DNA from: Actinoplanes campanulatus | Lineage (GTDB): Bacteria; Actinomycetota; Actinomycetes; Mycobacteriales; Micromonosporaceae | Reading direction: 5' to 3' | Length of the DNA: 64,000 nt | Assembly (NCBI RefSeq): GCF_014647795.1 | Contig: NZ_BMPW01000001.1 | Span: forward strand, 434,001 to 498,000 | Shown: positions 62,976 through 64,000 of the stretch, one piece after another | Numbering within the stretch: position 1 is the stretch's first letter | Layout of the letters: each line of letters opens with the position of its first letter | The notes under the pieces: generated by a model | Database searches by the model: none | Told to the model about the DNA's origin: nothing | The model's input: only the letters and a program-made list of their open reading frames with translations | Made by a program: the position numbers and the translations under genes

Positions 62976-64000
62976 TACTGAACCTTGAAGCCCTGCTGGG
63001 TGGCGTAGGTCTTGATGTTCTCCTGCGCGGTGTCCAGCGCCGCGGTCCAGGAGGTCTTCTTCTCGATCGCCTGGCCCAGGTTGGTGGTCAGCTGGTTGAA
63101 GTTGTAGCTGTTGAACGGGCTCCAGTCCAGGTCGCCGACCCCGTTGTAGGCCGGCACGAAGACCTCGTTGACCTTCTGGCCGCCGAAGAAGTCGTACGTC
63201 TTGCCGGTGAACGTGTCCGCCTCCAGGACCGGGGTGACGGTCGGGAACAGGAACGCCTTGTCGATGCCGATCTTCCAGGCCTCGCTGTTCTTGGCGCCGA
63301 AGATCTCCAGGGCGACCTTGGCCGCGATCTCCGGGTACTGGGCCTGGTCGGTCACCGCGAACGAGGAGCCACCCCAGTCACCCTGGGCGTTGGCGCCGGC
63401 GGTCCACTGCGGCAGCGGGGCGACCCTCCACTTGCCGGCCGCGCCACCGGCGTTGGCCTGGATGTAACCGGGGCCCCAGCCGGCCGCGAGGTAGGTGGCG
63501 TACTTCTCCGAGCCGAGGCCGTTGTAGAAGTCGGTGGTGTGGAAGGCGGTCGTGTCGGCGAGGCCGGTGTTGACCATGCCCTCCCAGTACTCGAAGACCT
63601 TCTTGGCCTCGGCGCTGTTGACGTTCACGCCGATGCTGCCCGGGTTCGCGATGTCGTAGGTGTACGGCTTGGCGCCGGCCTGCCAGAACAGACCGGTCAT
63701 GAAGCCACCGTCGTTGGCGCCGAAGTCGGTCATGAAGCTCTTGCCACCGGAGGCGGCCTTCAGCTTCTCGGCCTGCGCCTTGTACTCGTCCCAGGTCGTC
63801 GGCACGGTCAGGTTGTACTTCTTGAAGATGTCCTCGCGGTACATCATCGCCATGGGGCCGGCGTCGACCGGGATCGCGTAGACCTGGTCACCGGAGCTGA
63901 CCTGGTCCCACGCCCAGCCGGCGTAGTCGCCCTTGACGGCGCCCGCGCCGTACTTGCCGAGGTCGACCAGGTGCTTGGTGAGCGCGAAGGTGGGGATCTC
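62975..64000 (-). CDS. Sugar ABC transporter substrate-binding protein (3' part)
   Basis: The frame is open to the window edge, so the signal or lipobox N-terminus is missing; 341 codons are visible. It is an extracellular solute-binding protein family 1: YAIPVDAGPMAMMYREDIFKKYNL, VPTTWDEYKAQAEKLKAA, GGSSFAVTDQAQYPEIAAKVALEIF, and a C-terminal FNQLTTNLGQAIEKKTSW. It captures the oligosaccharide at the cell surface and delivers it to the two permeases. Given the GH51 gene, the ligand is probably an arabinose-containing oligosaccharide. Confidence 0.93.
   Translation of the reverse strand, partial: EIPTFALTKHLVDLGKYGAGAVKGDYAGWAWDQVSSGDQVYAIPVDAGPMAMMYREDIFKKYNLTVPTTWDEYKAQAEKLKAASGGKSFMTDFGANDGGFMTGLFWQAGAKPYTYDIANPGSIGVNVNSAEAKKVFEYWEGMVNTGLADTTAFHTTDFYNGLGSEKYATYLAAGWGPGYIQANAGGAAGKWRVAPLPQWTAGANAQGDWGGSSFAVTDQAQYPEIAAKVALEIFGAKNSEAWKIGIDKAFLFPTVTPVLEADTFTGKTYDFFGGQKVNEVFVPAYNGVGDLDWSPFNSYNFNQLTTNLGQAIEKKTSWTAALDTAQENIKTYATQQGFKVQ

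Overview
This is a high-GC actinobacterial chromosome segment. The gene set suggests a filamentous, sporulating member of the Micromonosporaceae, perhaps Actinoplanes-like. The reasons are two giant SARP-type regulators, a spore-pigment-type aromatic polyketide locus, a copper radical oxidase beside a processive glycosyltransferase, many GTG starts and many ATGA/GTGA overlaps. The genus is inferred from gene content, not from a database search.

Layout. 1-7.3 kb: the end of an acyl-CoA dehydrogenase, an FprA-type ferredoxin-NADP reductase behind a MerR/SoxR-like promoter, a secreted phospholipase A2, an aquaporin, small secreted or membrane proteins, a Gly-Cys-Val tRNA operon and a hot-dog thioesterase. 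7.3-12.7 kb: a SARP/NB-ARC/TPR regulator, an M19 dipeptidase and an MpaB-type oxygenase. 12.7-28.2 kb: a type II polyketide locus. A divergent arm holds an FAD hydroxylase, a methyltransferase and a dedicated SAM synthetase. The rightward arm holds a SchA/CurD protein, an SDR, an ABM-fold monooxygenase, a NarL-type two-component system, a TcmI cyclase, ACP, a fused aromatase-cupin, KS-alpha and KS-beta. An MMPL exporter and an OmpR-type two-component system follow. Together they would build, tailor, export and regulate an aromatic pigment-like polyketide. 28.2-31.2 kb: a secreted beta-helix protein with VTC-domain and DUF4956 partners. 31.4-36.3 kb: a DUF4190/septum-formation-like protein, a two-gene operon of unknown function and a second large SARP regulator.

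36.3-44.7 kb: a glycan locus (stand-alone GT2, processive GT2, GT39, polyprenyl-phosphate GT2-GtrA, GlxA-like copper radical oxidase, small Excalibur-like secreted protein), probably for a cell-surface polysaccharide. 44.7-47 kb: a terminator, a decayed RibD-type reductase, a second Gly-Cys-Val tRNA operon identical in tRNA sequence to the first, a GNAT acetyltransferase and a repeat-rich non-coding island. 47-50 kb: a flavin electron-transfer operon (ferric-reductase-like protein, FMN-binding protein, ApbE). 50-52.7 kb: cobalamin genes cobL-cobM-cobK. 52.7-55 kb: two small membrane proteins joined by a 40-codon repeat ORF, then an NmrA-like reductase behind three repeated operators. 55-64 kb: a second repeat island, a DJ-1/AraC regulator, a secreted tripeptidyl-aminopeptidase-like hydrolase, an unknown protein, and an arabinofuranosidase with its sugar ABC transporter.

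The least explained signals are: two families of dispersed intergenic repeats; a perfect 48-bp hairpin; the aromatase-cupin fusion next to a KS-beta with Gly in place of the usual Gln; the triple operator; and the unknown operon of a Thr-run protein plus a glycine-zipper protein. No CRISPR array, insertion sequence or phage integrase was recognised.
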